Shown here: piece after piece, positions 1-8,453 of the stretch
How the letters are laid out: each line of letters opens with the position of its first letter
How positions within the stretch are numbered: the stretch's first letter is position 1
From: Clostridia bacterium UC5.1-1E11
GTDB taxonomy: Bacteria; Bacillota; Clostridia; Oscillospirales; Acutalibacteraceae
Assembly: GCA_001305115.1 (NCBI GenBank)
Contig: BCAA01000004.1
Location: 62,001 to 126,000 of the forward strand
Reading direction: 5' to 3'
Length of the DNA: 64,000 nucleotides
Notes under the pieces: model-generated
The model's database searches: none
What the model was told of the DNA's origin: nothing
The model's input: only the letters and a program-made list of their open reading frames with translations
Made by a program: the position numbers and the translations under genes

Positions 1-1662
1 ATCTACTTTCACCGCACGGGTGTCAATGGGGCAATATGTAATCGGTTCAAAGCAGAGGAACCGGCCGTATTCGGTGGTATCCCATACCTTGCAGACCAAC
101 TCATTTTCAATGCGAATACCAATTTTGCCTTCTTCGTACACGCCAGGTTCATCCGTGATGGTCATTCCTGGCTGAAAGACGACTTGGTTGGTCGTGCGCA
201 GATTCTGGGGCCCTTCATGGACGCCGCCGACAAAGCCCACCCCGTGGCCGGTGCCACAGCGATAGTCGATTCCATGTTGCCAAAGAGGGCTGCGCGCAAT
301 AATGTCCAGGTTGCCGCCCGTGCACCCCTCCAGAAAAATGACCTTGGCGATGTCAATATGGCATTTGAGTACCCAGGTATAATAGGTCTTTTCCTCTTCG
401 GTCGGCTCACCCAGCGCATAGGTGCGCGTGATGTCGGTGGTGCCATCCAGATATTGTCCGCCAGAATCCACCAGAAGGAATCCGTGAGGCTCCAATTTGG
501 CGCAGGTTTCCGGAACCGCATGGTAGTGCATCATGGCAGCGTTTGCGCCATAGGCCGGGATGGTGTCGAAGCTGTCTCCAAGGGAGAGCGGCTGTTCCCG
601 GCGCAAGGCGGAGAGCATGTCCGCCACATCACATTCGGTCAGTGGATCGCCATTTGCCATCTTATCTTCCAACGCCATCTGGAAGCGAACCATCGCAACG
701 CCGTCTTTTACATGGGCATTTTTGATGTTTTCGATCTCCACATCATTCTTGACGCCTTTTAACAATTGAACCGGCTCTTCCCCAGCGAGCAAGGTAACGC
801 ATGGATTGGCCTTCCAAGCGCTGTACAGAGTGTAGTTTAAGCCGTCGGGCTCATAAAGTGCGGTTACCTTCTGGCCGATGGAAGCGATGGCTTTTTCCAC
901 ATCTCCATATTCAGCGGTCTCAACGCCTTCCTTGTGCAGAGCCTCCTGCGCCTCCTGTGGCAAGCGGCTCCGGTCGATAAACAATGTAGCGCGCTCAGGG
1001 AGAACTAGGCAATAAGCCATCGCAACCGGCGTACAAGCGATGTCATCCGCACGCAAGTTCAGCAGCCAGGCAACGCTGTCCAAGCGGGAAAGCAGAATAG
1101 CATTTGCTTCTTTTTTTGCAAGCTGTTCCCGCAGAAGCGCCAATTTTTCATGCACAGTTTTCCCAGCATACTTGACGTCCAATAACCAGGCAGGCGTGGC
1201 AGGCATCGCCGGGCGGCCTTCCCACAGTTGCGCAACAAAATCAATGTTTCGAATGGATATTTGCTTCTTTGCAAATGCCTTTTGCAGCTTTTCCACTGTG
1301 GAAGTGGCGGTCACCATCCCATCCACGCCCATTACGCCGTTTTCCGGCAACATGCCGGTCAACCAGGCGGGAATCTCTGGGGTACCCTTTTGTGCAATGC
1401 GCATCAGTTCAATACCGCTGCCGGCAAGTTGACGTTCCGCCTGGATAAAATAGCGGCCGTCCACCCAGAGGGCAGCGTCGGTAGCGGTGACGGCCAATGT
1501 ACCTACGGAGCCGTTGAAACCGGAAAACCAGCTTCGCGCCTGGTAGCAGTCGGGCAGGTATTCACTCATATGGGGGTCTGAGGATGGAATCAAAAAGCCA
1601 TCGACTCCGGCCTCCTTCATCGCGGCGCGAAGGGCCGCAATGCGTTCTGGAACTGTTTTCAT
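1..1662 (-). CDS. Xaa-Pro aminopeptidase, M24 family (C-terminus cut by window edge)
   Basis: The frame is open from an ATG at 1662 to base 1, giving 554 residues with no stop. The protein is a large three-domain aminopeptidase P that removes an N-terminal residue preceding proline in the cytoplasm, using two metal ions. The N-terminal creatinase-like part reads DPHMSEYLPD and WVDGRYFIQAERQL. The C-terminal pita-bread fold shows the metal ligands: Asp in VDSGGQYLDGTTDITRTYA (two Asp), His in GHGVGFVGGVHEGP, Glu in TDEPGVYEEG and Glu in GIRIENE. A GAGGG ribosome binding site lies 8 bases before the ATG. Full family members are near 600 residues, so about 40-50 residues lie outside the window. 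Function is firm; physiological substrate is unknown. Confidence 0.95.
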   Translation of the reverse strand, partial: MKTVPERIAALRAAMKEAGVDGFLIPSSDPHMSEYLPDCYQARSWFSGFNGSVGTLAVTATDAALWVDGRYFIQAERQLAGSGIELMRIAQKGTPEIPAWLTGMLPENGVMGVDGMVTATSTVEKLQKAFAKKQISIRNIDFVAQLWEGRPAMPATPAWLLDVKYAGKTVHEKLALLREQLAKKEANAILLSRLDSVAWLLNLRADDIACTPVAMAYCLVLPERATLFIDRSRLPQEAQEALHKEGVETAEYGDVEKAIASIGQKVTALYEPDGLNYTLYSAWKANPCVTLLAGEEPVQLLKGVKNDVEIENIKNAHVKDGVAMVRFQMALEDKMANGDPLTECDVADMLSALRREQPLSLGDSFDTIPAYGANAAMMHYHAVPETCAKLEPHGFLLVDSGGQYLDGTTDITRTYALGEPTEEEKTYYTWVLKCHIDIAKVIFLEGCTGGNLDIIARSPLWQHGIDYRCGTGHGVGFVGGVHEGPQNLRTTNQVVFQPGMTITDEPGVYEEGKIGIRIENELVCKVWDTTEYGRFLCFEPITYCPIDTRAVKVD

Positions 1663-1800
1663 GGGGAATCCCTCTTTTCATATAAAATACAGTGTAATTG
1701 GTTCTATCCATTTTCCCTTCCTCATTCTATCCCCTCACCGTGCATTATGCAAGGGGGGAAATCGAATGGAAAGAGACGTTTCCATGTGGGAAAAAGAGGG

Positions 1801-1827
1801 CAAAAGAAAAGCCGCCTGAAGGCGGCT
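1801..1827 (-). terminator. Intrinsic terminator of the XRE regulator
   Basis: On the minus strand, 22 bases after the stop of the XRE gene, AGCCGCC-TTCA-GGCGGCT forms a 7-bp stem with a tetraloop. It is followed by TTTTCTTTTG. This fits a Rho-independent terminator. Confidence 0.8.
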
Positions 1828-1848
1828 AAGGAGGAATAAACAAATGGA

Positions 1849-2187
1849 TCAGGAAGCTGTGTGCTTTTTACGTTTCCGGCCCCGGCGTGGTTTTGGTGTA
1901 TCTTTCTCCTCTTGTTCCGATTCGGCGGTGGGTTCCGGGGGTTGTATACAGGCGGGAAGGTATTCGGGCGGTGTTTTTGTAAGGTCCGTTAGGACGAGGC
2001 TGTCCAGGGAGACTTCGAAGAACCACGCGAGTTTTAACAATACGGGAAGGGGCGGCATGGTATGGCCGAGTTCATAGTAGGTATAGGAAGAGCGCTCCAC
2101 GTTTAACCAGAGTGCAACCTGCCATTGGGAGAAATGAAGGGCCTTGCGCAGGAAACGGAGGTTTTGCGAAAGATAGATGAGGGACAT
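1849..2187 (-). CDS. XRE-family helix-turn-helix regulator
   Basis: This is a 112-residue putative DNA-binding protein. Residues about 6-62 form a Cro/C1-type helix-turn-helix: NLRFLRKALHFSQWQVA, then VERSSYTYYELG and LPVLLKLAWFFEVSLDSLV. The tail, from about residue 72, is acidic and Pro-rich and ends in a basic patch (PRRGRKRKKH), which may add non-specific DNA binding. GGAGG sits 9 bases before the ATG at 2187. It is divergent from two small ribbon-helix-helix genes across a roughly 157-bp AT-rich gap with repeated TGTAATAC-like half-sites, so it may control them or itself. Targets are not known. Confidence 0.88.
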   Translation of the reverse strand: MSLIYLSQNLRFLRKALHFSQWQVALWLNVERSSYTYYELGHTMPPLPVLLKLAWFFEVSLDSLVLTDLTKTPPEYLPACIQPPEPTAESEQEEKDTPKPRRGRKRKKHTAS

Positions 2188-2265
2188 CGTGAAGCGCCTC
2201 CAAAGGATAAAGGATTCATGTCATGCTTATTATAACACAGTATAATTTTTGTTGCAATACGATTG

Positions 2266-2332
2266 TAATACTTTTTGTAATGCATACTTTCCATTACTAA
2301 CGATACATAATATTTGTATTACAATTGTATTG
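2266..2332. promoter_or_regulatory. AT-rich intergenic repeat motifs (possible operator)
   Basis: The gap between the divergent XRE and RHH genes holds GTAATAC and GTAATGCATAC half-sites at 2266-2287 and the palindrome TACAATTGTA at 2320-2329. Closely related strings (TGTAATAC, GTAGTACATAC, ACATTTGTATTG) recur at 2556-2625 before the second RHH gene. Duplication of both gene and upstream site suggests an operator, but binding is inferred only. Confidence 0.4.
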
Positions 2333-2344
2333 TGAGGTAATTGT

Positions 2345-2548
2345 ATGAGAAATAAATTCAAAATTCCTCATATTCCAGCAACCCCACCAACGACAACAAA
2401 ATCCATACGATTTCCAAATGAAATGATTGAAGAAGTTGAGGAAGCGATTCGCGGAAAAGATAGCAATTTTTCTGCTTTTGTAGTGGAGGCAGTGCGTGTA
2501 GCTTTATTAGATTTGAAAGAAGAAGAAAACTTCACAAATCATAAATGA
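2345..2548 (+). CDS. Small ribbon-helix-helix-like protein, copy 1
   Basis: This 67-residue protein resembles MetJ/Arc-type ribbon-helix-helix proteins. A basic N-terminus (MRNKFKIPHIP) is followed by the strand KSIRFPNEMIEEVEEAI and the helix NFSAFVVEAVRVALLDL. It starts at ATG 2345 behind GAGGTAATT. The next gene is a paralogue at about two-thirds identity by eye, with a similar upstream sequence, so the pair arose by tandem duplication. The codons are AT-rich relative to the housekeeping genes of the window, which may indicate transfer. It is likely DNA-binding; the target is unknown. An antitoxin role was considered, but no toxin is adjacent. Confidence 0.75.
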   Translation: MRNKFKIPHIPATPPTTTKSIRFPNEMIEEVEEAIRGKDSNFSAFVVEAVRVALLDLKEEENFTNHK

Positions 2549-2637
2549 CAAACTCTGTAATACAAATGTAGTACATACTTTTTTCGAATTTTTCTTCATA
2601 ATTGTTGTGCTACATTTGTATTGCGTGGTGAAATAGG

Positions 2638-2826
2638 GTGGAGAAGTTTAAGATTCCACATGTTCCTCAAACAACGTTAAAGTCGATACGTTTTCCAAAC
2701 GATATGATTGAGGAAATTGAGGACGCTATTCGAGGAAAAGAATGTACGTTTTCTGCATTTGTCATTGAAGCGGTTCGAATTGCTTTGCTAAATTTGAAAG
2801 AAGATTCTTCGCAATCTGGAGAATAA
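2638..2826 (+). CDS. Small ribbon-helix-helix-like protein, copy 2 (GTG start)
   Basis: This 62-residue paralogue of the preceding gene keeps KFKIPHVP, KSIRFPNDMIEEIEDAIRGK and FSAFVIEAVRIALLNL. No ATG precedes the conserved region, and alignment with copy 1 puts the start at GTG 2638. It lacks the Pro-Thr stretch of copy 1 between the N-terminal motif and the strand. A strong terminator follows directly. Two near-identical RHH subunits could form heterodimers; this is inference. Confidence 0.7.
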   Translation: MEKFKIPHVPQTTLKSIRFPNDMIEEIEDAIRGKECTFSAFVIEAVRIALLNLKEDSSQSGE

Positions 2827-2864
2827 AATCCCACGGACGATTAAAAAGTCCGTGGGATTTTTAT
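2826..2864 (+). terminator. Intrinsic terminator after the RHH pair
   Basis: AAATCCCACGGAC at 2826-2838 pairs with GTCCGTGGGATTT at 2848-2860, giving a 13-bp stem followed by TTTA. Confidence 0.9.
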
Positions 2865-3014
2865 AGTTTAACTATAATTTTGTGAAAGTTGCTTACCTAG
2901 AGTTGACATTGATTAAATTCTAATTTATAATTAATATCAAAGAAGATTAACAAAATTTAGCGCTGTTTATATAAAATTATAGCGTTATTTTCTAAAAGAA
3001 AGGTAGGGAACTTC

Positions 3015-3977
3015 ATGAAAAGAAAAACGTTTGGCGTCGTTTTTTCCGTTTTGCTTCTTTTGGGAGGTGCGGTTTCACTTTCTCTCGCATCCAGTATACC
3101 GCGAGAAAAACTTGGTAGGGAAGAAGAAATCAGCGATAAAGAGATTCAGCAACCGTCATGTGAAGTGCCCAGCGACCGAATAAAAATTACGCCAACATCG
3201 GAGCCAGTTCTTTTAGGCAAAACAGGAGAAGCTTCCGGAGAGGTGGCGTATTCGTTTTCGGTGCAGCCTTTGGCGGATGGAGTCAAACGGATTTCCTTAC
3301 TTTCTGGGAACCCAGATGTCAAATTTGTAGAGTATGTCACTTTGCCGAAAGAGGATTATTTAAACAATATAGAAGTGGGTTTTGAGAAAAATCGCGTGCT
3401 TCGGCAGAGTATATCTGAGCATCTCTCACCGGATGGGACGACCCCTTGTAATGCGACAAAGTGGTTGGAAACTCCGGTTGAAAAGGAGCTGGCAAAAGGA
3501 GAAGAATGGAAAATTGATTTGGAGTTTCCAGTAGAACTTCTCGAGGAAAAAGGCGTCAGGCCGGAAGGCTCGCATGTATGGACAATGGACGGATTTTCCC
3601 TTTATGCGTTGTTGACGGATGAAGAGGGACAGCAGGCTTTGCAGGAGATTTGCTTCGCAAAACAGGACGGCAACGCCTTAGAGGTATCTGTTTTCAGCCG
3701 GGACTTGAAAGATCTTGCGGAGATTGAAACATCTTCAGAAATCATCACAAAGGAGCTGCACGACTACCGATATATCTATGCCTCCCCGGAAAAGGTGGAA
3801 CCGGTCTATCATTGTACCCACATGGACACCGCAACCGGAACGGTTTTGGAAGGCGATTTGACGCTGTCGCATACCACACAAATGGGGGATGCAGTTTATG
3901 CGTATTACGATGGGACAGTCATGGGCGTTAAAGAAGGAAATGCGTTTTCAGAGTTTCCATATGGAGAAAGCGTATAA
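3015..3977 (+). CDS. Secreted protein of unknown function
   Basis: I do not recognise this 320-residue protein. It starts with a clear signal peptide: the basic MKRKTFG, then a hydrophobic stretch FSVLLLLGGAVSLSLASS, with probable signal peptidase I cleavage near residue 26. No lipobox cysteine is present. The mature part is acidic, with a few Cys (Cys-Glu-Val near the start, Thr-Pro-Cys-Asn, Ile-Cys-Phe, His-Cys-Thr) and no membrane helix. AAGAAAGGTAGGG precedes the ATG. It is followed by a copy of the dispersed hairpin repeat, whose first stem probably serves as its terminator. The envelope location is reasonably sure; the role is not. Confidence 0.75.
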   Translation: MKRKTFGVVFSVLLLLGGAVSLSLASSIPREKLGREEEISDKEIQQPSCEVPSDRIKITPTSEPVLLGKTGEASGEVAYSFSVQPLADGVKRISLLSGNPDVKFVEYVTLPKEDYLNNIEVGFEKNRVLRQSISEHLSPDGTTPCNATKWLETPVEKELAKGEEWKIDLEFPVELLEEKGVRPEGSHVWTMDGFSLYALLTDEEGQQALQEICFAKQDGNALEVSVFSRDLKDLAEIETSSEIITKELHDYRYIYASPEKVEPVYHCTHMDTATGTVLEGDLTLSHTTQMGDAVYAYYDGTVMGVKEGNAFSEFPYGESV

Positions 3978-4025
3978 TCTCTACTTTATAGAGGCTGCTT
4001 TAGAAAGCGTTGTGTAATTGTGTAT

Positions 4026-4164
4026 AAAAAAGAGGGTATCCCAAAAGTCATGAAAAGACGGAAGGATACCCTCTTTTTTTAGAAACTCAAATATTTTCCA
4101 GACAGAAAGAGGACGCCCTTTTCCTATGAATCCAACAATTCGTAGTTTTGGGACGTCCTCTTTT
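4026..4164 (-). repeat. Dispersed two-hairpin repeat, copy A
   Basis: Hairpin 1 (4026-4041 with 4064-4080) carries GAGGGTATCC/GGATACCCTC. Hairpin 2 (4106-4115 with 4154-4163) carries AAAGAGGACG/CGTCCTCTTT. Read on the minus strand, the whole 139-bp unit aligns end to end with 34624-34759 and with both halves of 53747-53985. It lies in an intergenic gap between convergent genes. Confidence 0.85.
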
Positions 4165-4208
4165 GAGCTTATAGATGCTAGGCGGTGGTTGTGAGAAACG
4201 GGGCAGCC

Positions 4209-4637
4209 TTATGGATTTGGAAAGCTGTTTTCATAGAAGTCCAAAAAAATGGACACTCGCATACATTCCTCCCGCAAAGTTTCATCCTCTGTGGGAATCT
4301 GGGCGCCATAGGTTTTGTATGGTTCCCAATTTGAAGGGGTGAAGGGTTCCAAATCGAATTGTCCCTGAATGGCGGCGATGCCCGTCTGAAAATCCATGGT
4401 GGCTTCCGCAAAGGCGTCGTCCGGGTCTTCAAAGACCGGCATGCCTTTGGAATTGATTCCCATTGCGTAGGTAGGTTTTCCCATGAGAAAATCGGGAACT
4501 TGCTCTTCAGAAACCGGACCTATCACATTGCCATAGAGATTCTCCATCCGGTTTTGATGAAAAAACCAGGCGAGCACGGCGACGGCCATTATAAAGACAC
4601 ATGTAATAAAAATAGAAGACTTCCGATGTTTTTTCAT
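4209..4637 (-). CDS. Single-pass membrane-anchored protein of unknown function
   Basis: This 142-residue protein begins MKKHRKSS and then has one hydrophobic segment (residues 9-26, IFITCVFIMAVAVLAWFF). The remaining ~115 residues would face outward and are acidic, with no motif I can name. It has no lipobox. It lies between the dispersed repeat and an amidase-domain remnant on the same strand. Coding status rests on the convincing start (basic plus hydrophobic anchor) and the absence of a better frame. A function cannot be given. Confidence 0.6.
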   Translation of the reverse strand: MKKHRKSSIFITCVFIMAVAVLAWFFHQNRMENLYGNVIGPVSEEQVPDFLMGKPTYAMGINSKGMPVFEDPDDAFAEATMDFQTGIAAIQGQFDLEPFTPSNWEPYKTYGAQIPTEDETLREECMRVSIFLDFYENSFPNP

Positions 4638-4647
4638 AGGGATTAGA

Positions 4648-4893
4648 CTATCCTATAATTGCATAAGGGATATACCCTAAATATTCCCATCCGTTATCTG
4701 AACTACTGACCCTTCGTTGTAATCGGATGAGTGTTGGGCAACTTTAAAGTCTGTATATCCGCTGCTAGTTTTACTGCCAATAGCCGTTACAAAGGCACAA
4801 TGTCCCCAATCACCGTCATTGCCCGCATCATAGGCAATAAAGTCGCCTTTTCGAACTCTATAAGTAGCTAGGAAAATGGCATTAGATATTTTT
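4648..4893 (-). pseudogene. Remnant of a secreted amidase-domain protein (Amidase_6-like)
   Basis: On the minus strand the sequence reads YRVRKGDFIAYDAGNDGDWG, then HCAFVTAIG and VAQHSSDYN. After a one-base frame change it continues SSSDNGWEYLGYIPYAIIG before the stop at 4648. This matches the C-terminal half of the putative amidase domain seen in clostridial secreted proteins: a GD..YDW-like core, an Asp-Gly-x-x-x-His motif and a QHS motif. An in-frame stop lies at the 5' end and nothing recognisable is upstream, so the N-terminal half and any signal peptide are gone. One extra C after AAC would repair the frameshift but not the truncation. Confidence 0.7.
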
Positions 4894-5230
4894 TATAGAT
4901 AACATTATACGTATTAGATTTTCACGAACTACGCTATTCTAGACTTGTACATTGGAAAACATCAACTTTAATTTAAATTATATTGATTGATTAAAAACGC
5001 TTTTGGCCCTTACAAGATATATCGGACAATAAAAGTCTATTTAGAATTACTTATTAAAAGAATAATAAAGATATTCATAAATGTCAATAATTAAAATAAA
5101 ATTGATACATTATTTATAATAAAAGTTTTTATATAAACTATTTAAGTTAAGATTTAAAATTACAGTTTATAAATTCGTCAATATGAAAATAAGTAAGTTA
5201 TTATTAATAACGTACTGAAATCCTTATTTA
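4894..5230. other. AT-rich intergenic DNA with a promoter-like sequence on the minus strand
   Basis: About 330 bp of very AT-rich DNA with no credible reading frame. On the minus strand TTGACA (5082-5087) and TATTCT (5059-5064) are separated by 17 bp. That is a good sigma-70 promoter pointing toward the amidase remnant. It may be the old promoter of that gene. Confidence 0.45.
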
Positions 5231-5281
5231 TAGCTTCCCGGGAGGCGTTCCGATTTTTTGGTCACAATTCACGATTTGTTC

Positions 5282-5310
5282 TTTCTTTTTCCCTGTACAT
5301 ATGGTATAAT
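5282..5310 (+). promoter_or_regulatory. secA promoter with extended -10
   Basis: TGG-TATAAT (TATAAT at 5305-5310) is an extended -10 element. The -35 at 17-bp spacing (5282-5287) is weak. The start codon of secA is 67 bases downstream of the -10. Confidence 0.6.
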
Positions 5311-5376
5311 AACACCCGTATGCTCAACATTGAGATGAATAATTGGTTTTTAGGAACCATTTTGAGGTGAACGTTC

Positions 5377-8130
5377 ATGGGTAATATTCTCAAAGCCTTT
5401 TTTGGCAACTACAGCAAGCGCGAGTTAAAGCGCATTCAGCCCCTTTGCGACAAGGTGCTCGCACTTGAAGAAAAATACAAGCAGCTGAGCGACGAGGAAT
5501 TGCAAGCGCAGACCCCTGCCTTGAAGGAACGCTTGGCCAATGGCGAGACATTGGACGACATTCTGCCCGATGCATTTGCCGTCTGCCGCGAGGCGTCCGC
5601 CCGCGTTTTGGAAATGCGCCACTTCCCGGTGCAAATTATCGGCGGTATTGTTCTGCATCAGGGCCGTATCGCAGAAATGAAGACCGGTGAAGGTAAAACC
5701 CTTGTGGCAACGCTTCCGGCTTATTTAAATGCCCTGTCGGGCAAGGGCGTCCATGTGGTTACGGTCAACGATTATTTGGCACGCCGTGACTCCGAATGGA
5801 TGGGCAAGGTATATCGCTTTTTGGGCCTGTCGGTCGGACTGATCGCCCACGATATGGACAATGCAGCTCGTCAGAGAGCTTACAATGCGGATATTACCTA
5901 TGGTACGAACAATGAGTTCGGGTTCGATTACCTGCGCGACAACATGGTTATCTATAAGGAGAATAAGGTGCAGCGCGGCCATAATTTCGCCATCGTCGAT
6001 GAGGTTGACTCCATCTTGATCGACGAAGCGCGTACACCGTTGATTATTTCCGGCCAGGGGGACAAGTCCACAGAACTGTACAATATTGCGGATGCATTCG
6101 CCCAGACCCTTCAGATGGTGAAGGTTGCGGACTTGGATTCGAAAGAGGACAATGACGAACTCTATAAAGACGCGGATTATATTGTCAATGAAAAGGCCAA
6201 GACGGCTACGCTTACACCGTCCGGTGTGCGGAAGGCGGAAGCCTACTTCAATGTAGAAAACCTGACGGATGCGGACAACATTACGCTTCAGCACCATATC
6301 AATCAAGCGATTAAGGCGCGCGGCGTTATGACGCGCGACATCGATTACGTGGTCAAAGACGGCGAAGTCATCATTGTCGATGAGTTCACCGGCCGTTTGA
6401 TGTATGGCCGCCGGTACAACGAGGGCCTGCACCAGGCCATCGAGGCGAAGGAAGGCGTCAAGGTGGCGCGCGAAAGCAAGACCCTTGCGACCATTACCTT
6501 CCAGAATTTCTTCCGCCTTTACACAAAGCTTTCCGGTATGACCGGTACGGCGATGACGGAAGAGGATGAATTCCGTGAGATCTATAAGCTGGATGTCATT
6601 GAAATTCCAACCAACCGCCCGATGATCCGCCAGGATTTGCCGGACGTCGTATATAAGACAGAAAAGGGCAAATTTAATGCGGTCATCGATGACATCGTGG
6701 AGCACCATGAAAAGGGCCAGCCGGTGCTGGTCGGCACAATCTCCATTGAGAAGTCCGAACGGCTCAGCCAGCTGCTCAAGCGCCGCGGGGTCAAGCACGA
6801 GGTTTTGAACGCAAAGTACCATGATAAGGAAGCGGAGATCGTTGCGCAGGCCGGTAAGAAGGGCGCCGTTACGATTGCAACCAACATGGCAGGCCGTGGT
6901 ACGGACATCATGCTGGGCGGTAACGCAGAATATATGGCGAAGGCGGAGATGCGCCGGATGCAGTACAGCGAAGAACTCATCAATGAGGCGGACGCACATT
7001 CGGACACCGAGGATGAGGAGATCCTGGAGGCGCGCAAGACCTTCCAGGAGCTTAATAATAAGTATAAAGAGGCAACCAAAGGAGAAGCAGAGGCAGTGCG
7101 CGAAGCTGGCGGACTATATATCATCGGTACGGAGCGGCACGAGTCCCGCCGTATTGATAACCAGCTGCGCGGCCGTGCCGGCCGTCAGGGCGACCCCGGT
7201 ATGAGCCGGTTCTATATCTCCCTGGAGGACGATTTGATGCGCCTGTTCGGTGGCGAACGCATCACACAGATGATGAATACGCTAAAGGTGGACGAGGATA
7301 CGCCGATTGAAGCGGGGATGTTGACAAAGACCATCGAAGGAGCACAGAAGAAGATTGAAGGCCGCAACTTTGGCATTCGTAAGAATGTTTTGCAGTATGA
7401 TGACGTGATGAGCCGCCAGCGCGAGATCATCTATGGCCAGCGCGATCAGGTGCTCAACGGGGAAGATCTGCGTGAACAGATTGTCAAGATGATCGAACAG
7501 GCGATTGGGGCACAGGTGGACAAATATCTGCCGGCTTCCAACCTGCGCGACGACTGGGATTTGAACGGCCTGCGGGAACATTATATGGGCTGGCTGATTG
7601 GCCCGGACGACTTGCAGTACGATGAGAGCGAAATGGAAAAGCTCGATCCGGAATACGTCAAGGAAGAGATCTGCAAAAAAGCGATGGCGCAATACGAAGC
7701 GCGCGAGCAGGCCTATGGCGACAAGGTGATGCGCGAATTGGAGCGCGTGGTCCTTTTGAAAAATGTGGACCGCGAATGGATGGATCACATCGATGCGATG
7801 GAAGAGCTTCAGAAGGGAATCCGTTTGCGTGCATACGGCCAGCGCGATCCGGTTGTTGAATACCGTTTGGAAGGCTTCGACATGTTCGATGAGATGATTG
7901 CGACCATTCGTGAAAATACGGCGCGCATGATGCTCACCGTCCAGTTGCGCACCCAGGAAGAGCCGAAGCGCGAGCAGGTGGCAAAGCCGACCTCTACCAG
8001 CGCTGACGGCACGGATACCAACCGCACGGTGCATAAGGGTAAGAAGATCGGCCCGAATGATCCGTGTCCCTGCGGCAGCGGTAAAAAGTTTAAGAAGTGT
8101 ACTTGCGCGGAGTATCATCCACAAAGCTGA
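5377..8130 (+). CDS. secA: Preprotein translocase ATPase SecA
   Basis: SecA drives post-translational export of unfolded preproteins through SecYEG at the cytoplasmic membrane. The 917 residues show nucleotide-binding domain 1 with Walker A MKTGEGKT (about 101-108) and the DEAD-like [13 protein letters not shown] (about 207-219). The preprotein cross-linking region and NBD2 follow, with [14 protein letters not shown] and [11 protein letters not shown], and then the scaffold domain. The C-terminal zinc motif [13 protein letters not shown] supports SecB or membrane binding. GAGGTG precedes the ATG at 5377. Length and domain order are normal for Firmicutes. It is monocistronic, closed by a terminator at 8204-8246. 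Confidence 0.99.
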   Translation: MGNILKAFFGNYSKRELKRIQPLCDKVLALEEKYKQLSDEELQAQTPALKERLANGETLDDILPDAFAVCREASARVLEMRHFPVQIIGGIVLHQGRIAEMKTGEGKTLVATLPAYLNALSGKGVHVVTVNDYLARRDSEWMGKVYRFLGLSVGLIAHDMDNAARQRAYNADITYGTNNEFGFDYLRDNMVIYKENKVQRGHNFAIVDEVDSILIDEARTPLIISGQGDKSTELYNIADAFAQTLQMVKVADLDSKEDNDELYKDADYIVNEKAKTATLTPSGVRKAEAYFNVENLTDADNITLQHHINQAIKARGVMTRDIDYVVKDGEVIIVDEFTGRLMYGRRYNEGLHQAIEAKEGVKVARESKTLATITFQNFFRLYTKLSGMTGTAMTEEDEFREIYKLDVIEIPTNRPMIRQDLPDVVYKTEKGKFNAVIDDIVEHHEKGQPVLVGTISIEKSERLSQLLKRRGVKHEVLNAKYHDKEAEIVAQAGKKGAVTIATNMAGRGTDIMLGGNAEYMAKAEMRRMQYSEELINEADAHSDTEDEEILEARKTFQELNNKYKEATKGEAEAVREAGGLYIIGTERHESRRIDNQLRGRAGRQGDPGMSRFYISLEDDLMRLFGGERITQMMNTLKVDEDTPIEAGMLTKTIEGAQKKIEGRNFGIRKNVLQYDDVMSRQREIIYGQRDQVLNGEDLREQIVKMIEQAIGAQVDKYLPASNLRDDWDLNGLREHYMGWLIGPDDLQYDESEMEKLDPEYVKEEICKKAMAQYEAREQAYGDKVMRELERVVLLKNVDREWMDHIDAMEELQKGIRLRAYGQRDPVVEYRLEGFDMFDEMIATIRENTARMMLTVQLRTQEEPKREQVAKPTSTSADGTDTNRTVHKGKKIGPNDPCPCGSGKKFKKCTCAEYHPQS

Positions 8131-8203
8131 GAGATGTCGGAAAAGCAGTGCAGCGGAACATCTGCCGTTGAATAGCTTGTTTCATAAAAAGGGTTTGTAT
8201 TTG

Positions 8204-8246
8204 CCCCTTGCGATACAGAGGATTCTGTGTCGCAAGGGGTTTTTTG
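8204..8246 (+). terminator. Intrinsic terminator of secA
   Basis: CCCCTTGCGA at 8204-8213 pairs with TCGCAAGGGG at 8230-8239, with inner CAGA/TCTG pairs, followed by TTTTTT. Confidence 0.92.
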
Positions 8247-8361
8247 TACCCATATGGATAAAAATTGCGTATTCCTATTCGGCCGGCAATCTTCTACTCC
8301 ATTTGGCGGGAATCCGGGCCGTGAACCAAAGGCGGAAAGCGCATATTTATTTTATTTTTAT

Positions 8362-8389
8362 CTAAACTAAGCTTAACCTGTTTTTAACA
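8362..8389 (+). promoter_or_regulatory. Pho box upstream of pstS
   Basis: CTAAAC at 8362, TTAACC at 8373 and TTAACA at 8384 are three hexamers spaced exactly 11 bp apart. They match the Gram-positive PhoP/PhoB half-site TT(A/T/C)ACA with 5-bp spacers. The cognate regulator gene is encoded downstream at 13277. Confidence 0.8.
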
Positions 8390-8453
8390 TTGCACCGATA
8401 AAATAAGCTCGTACTTAAAGAAAACATGAAGAAAACGTAAGGAGCAATGAAAC

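Noticed and set aside
5725-6999. Long antisense frame (424 codons) inside secA
   Set aside because: The sense strand is an unmistakable SecA; the antisense product matches no family and arises from codon bias.
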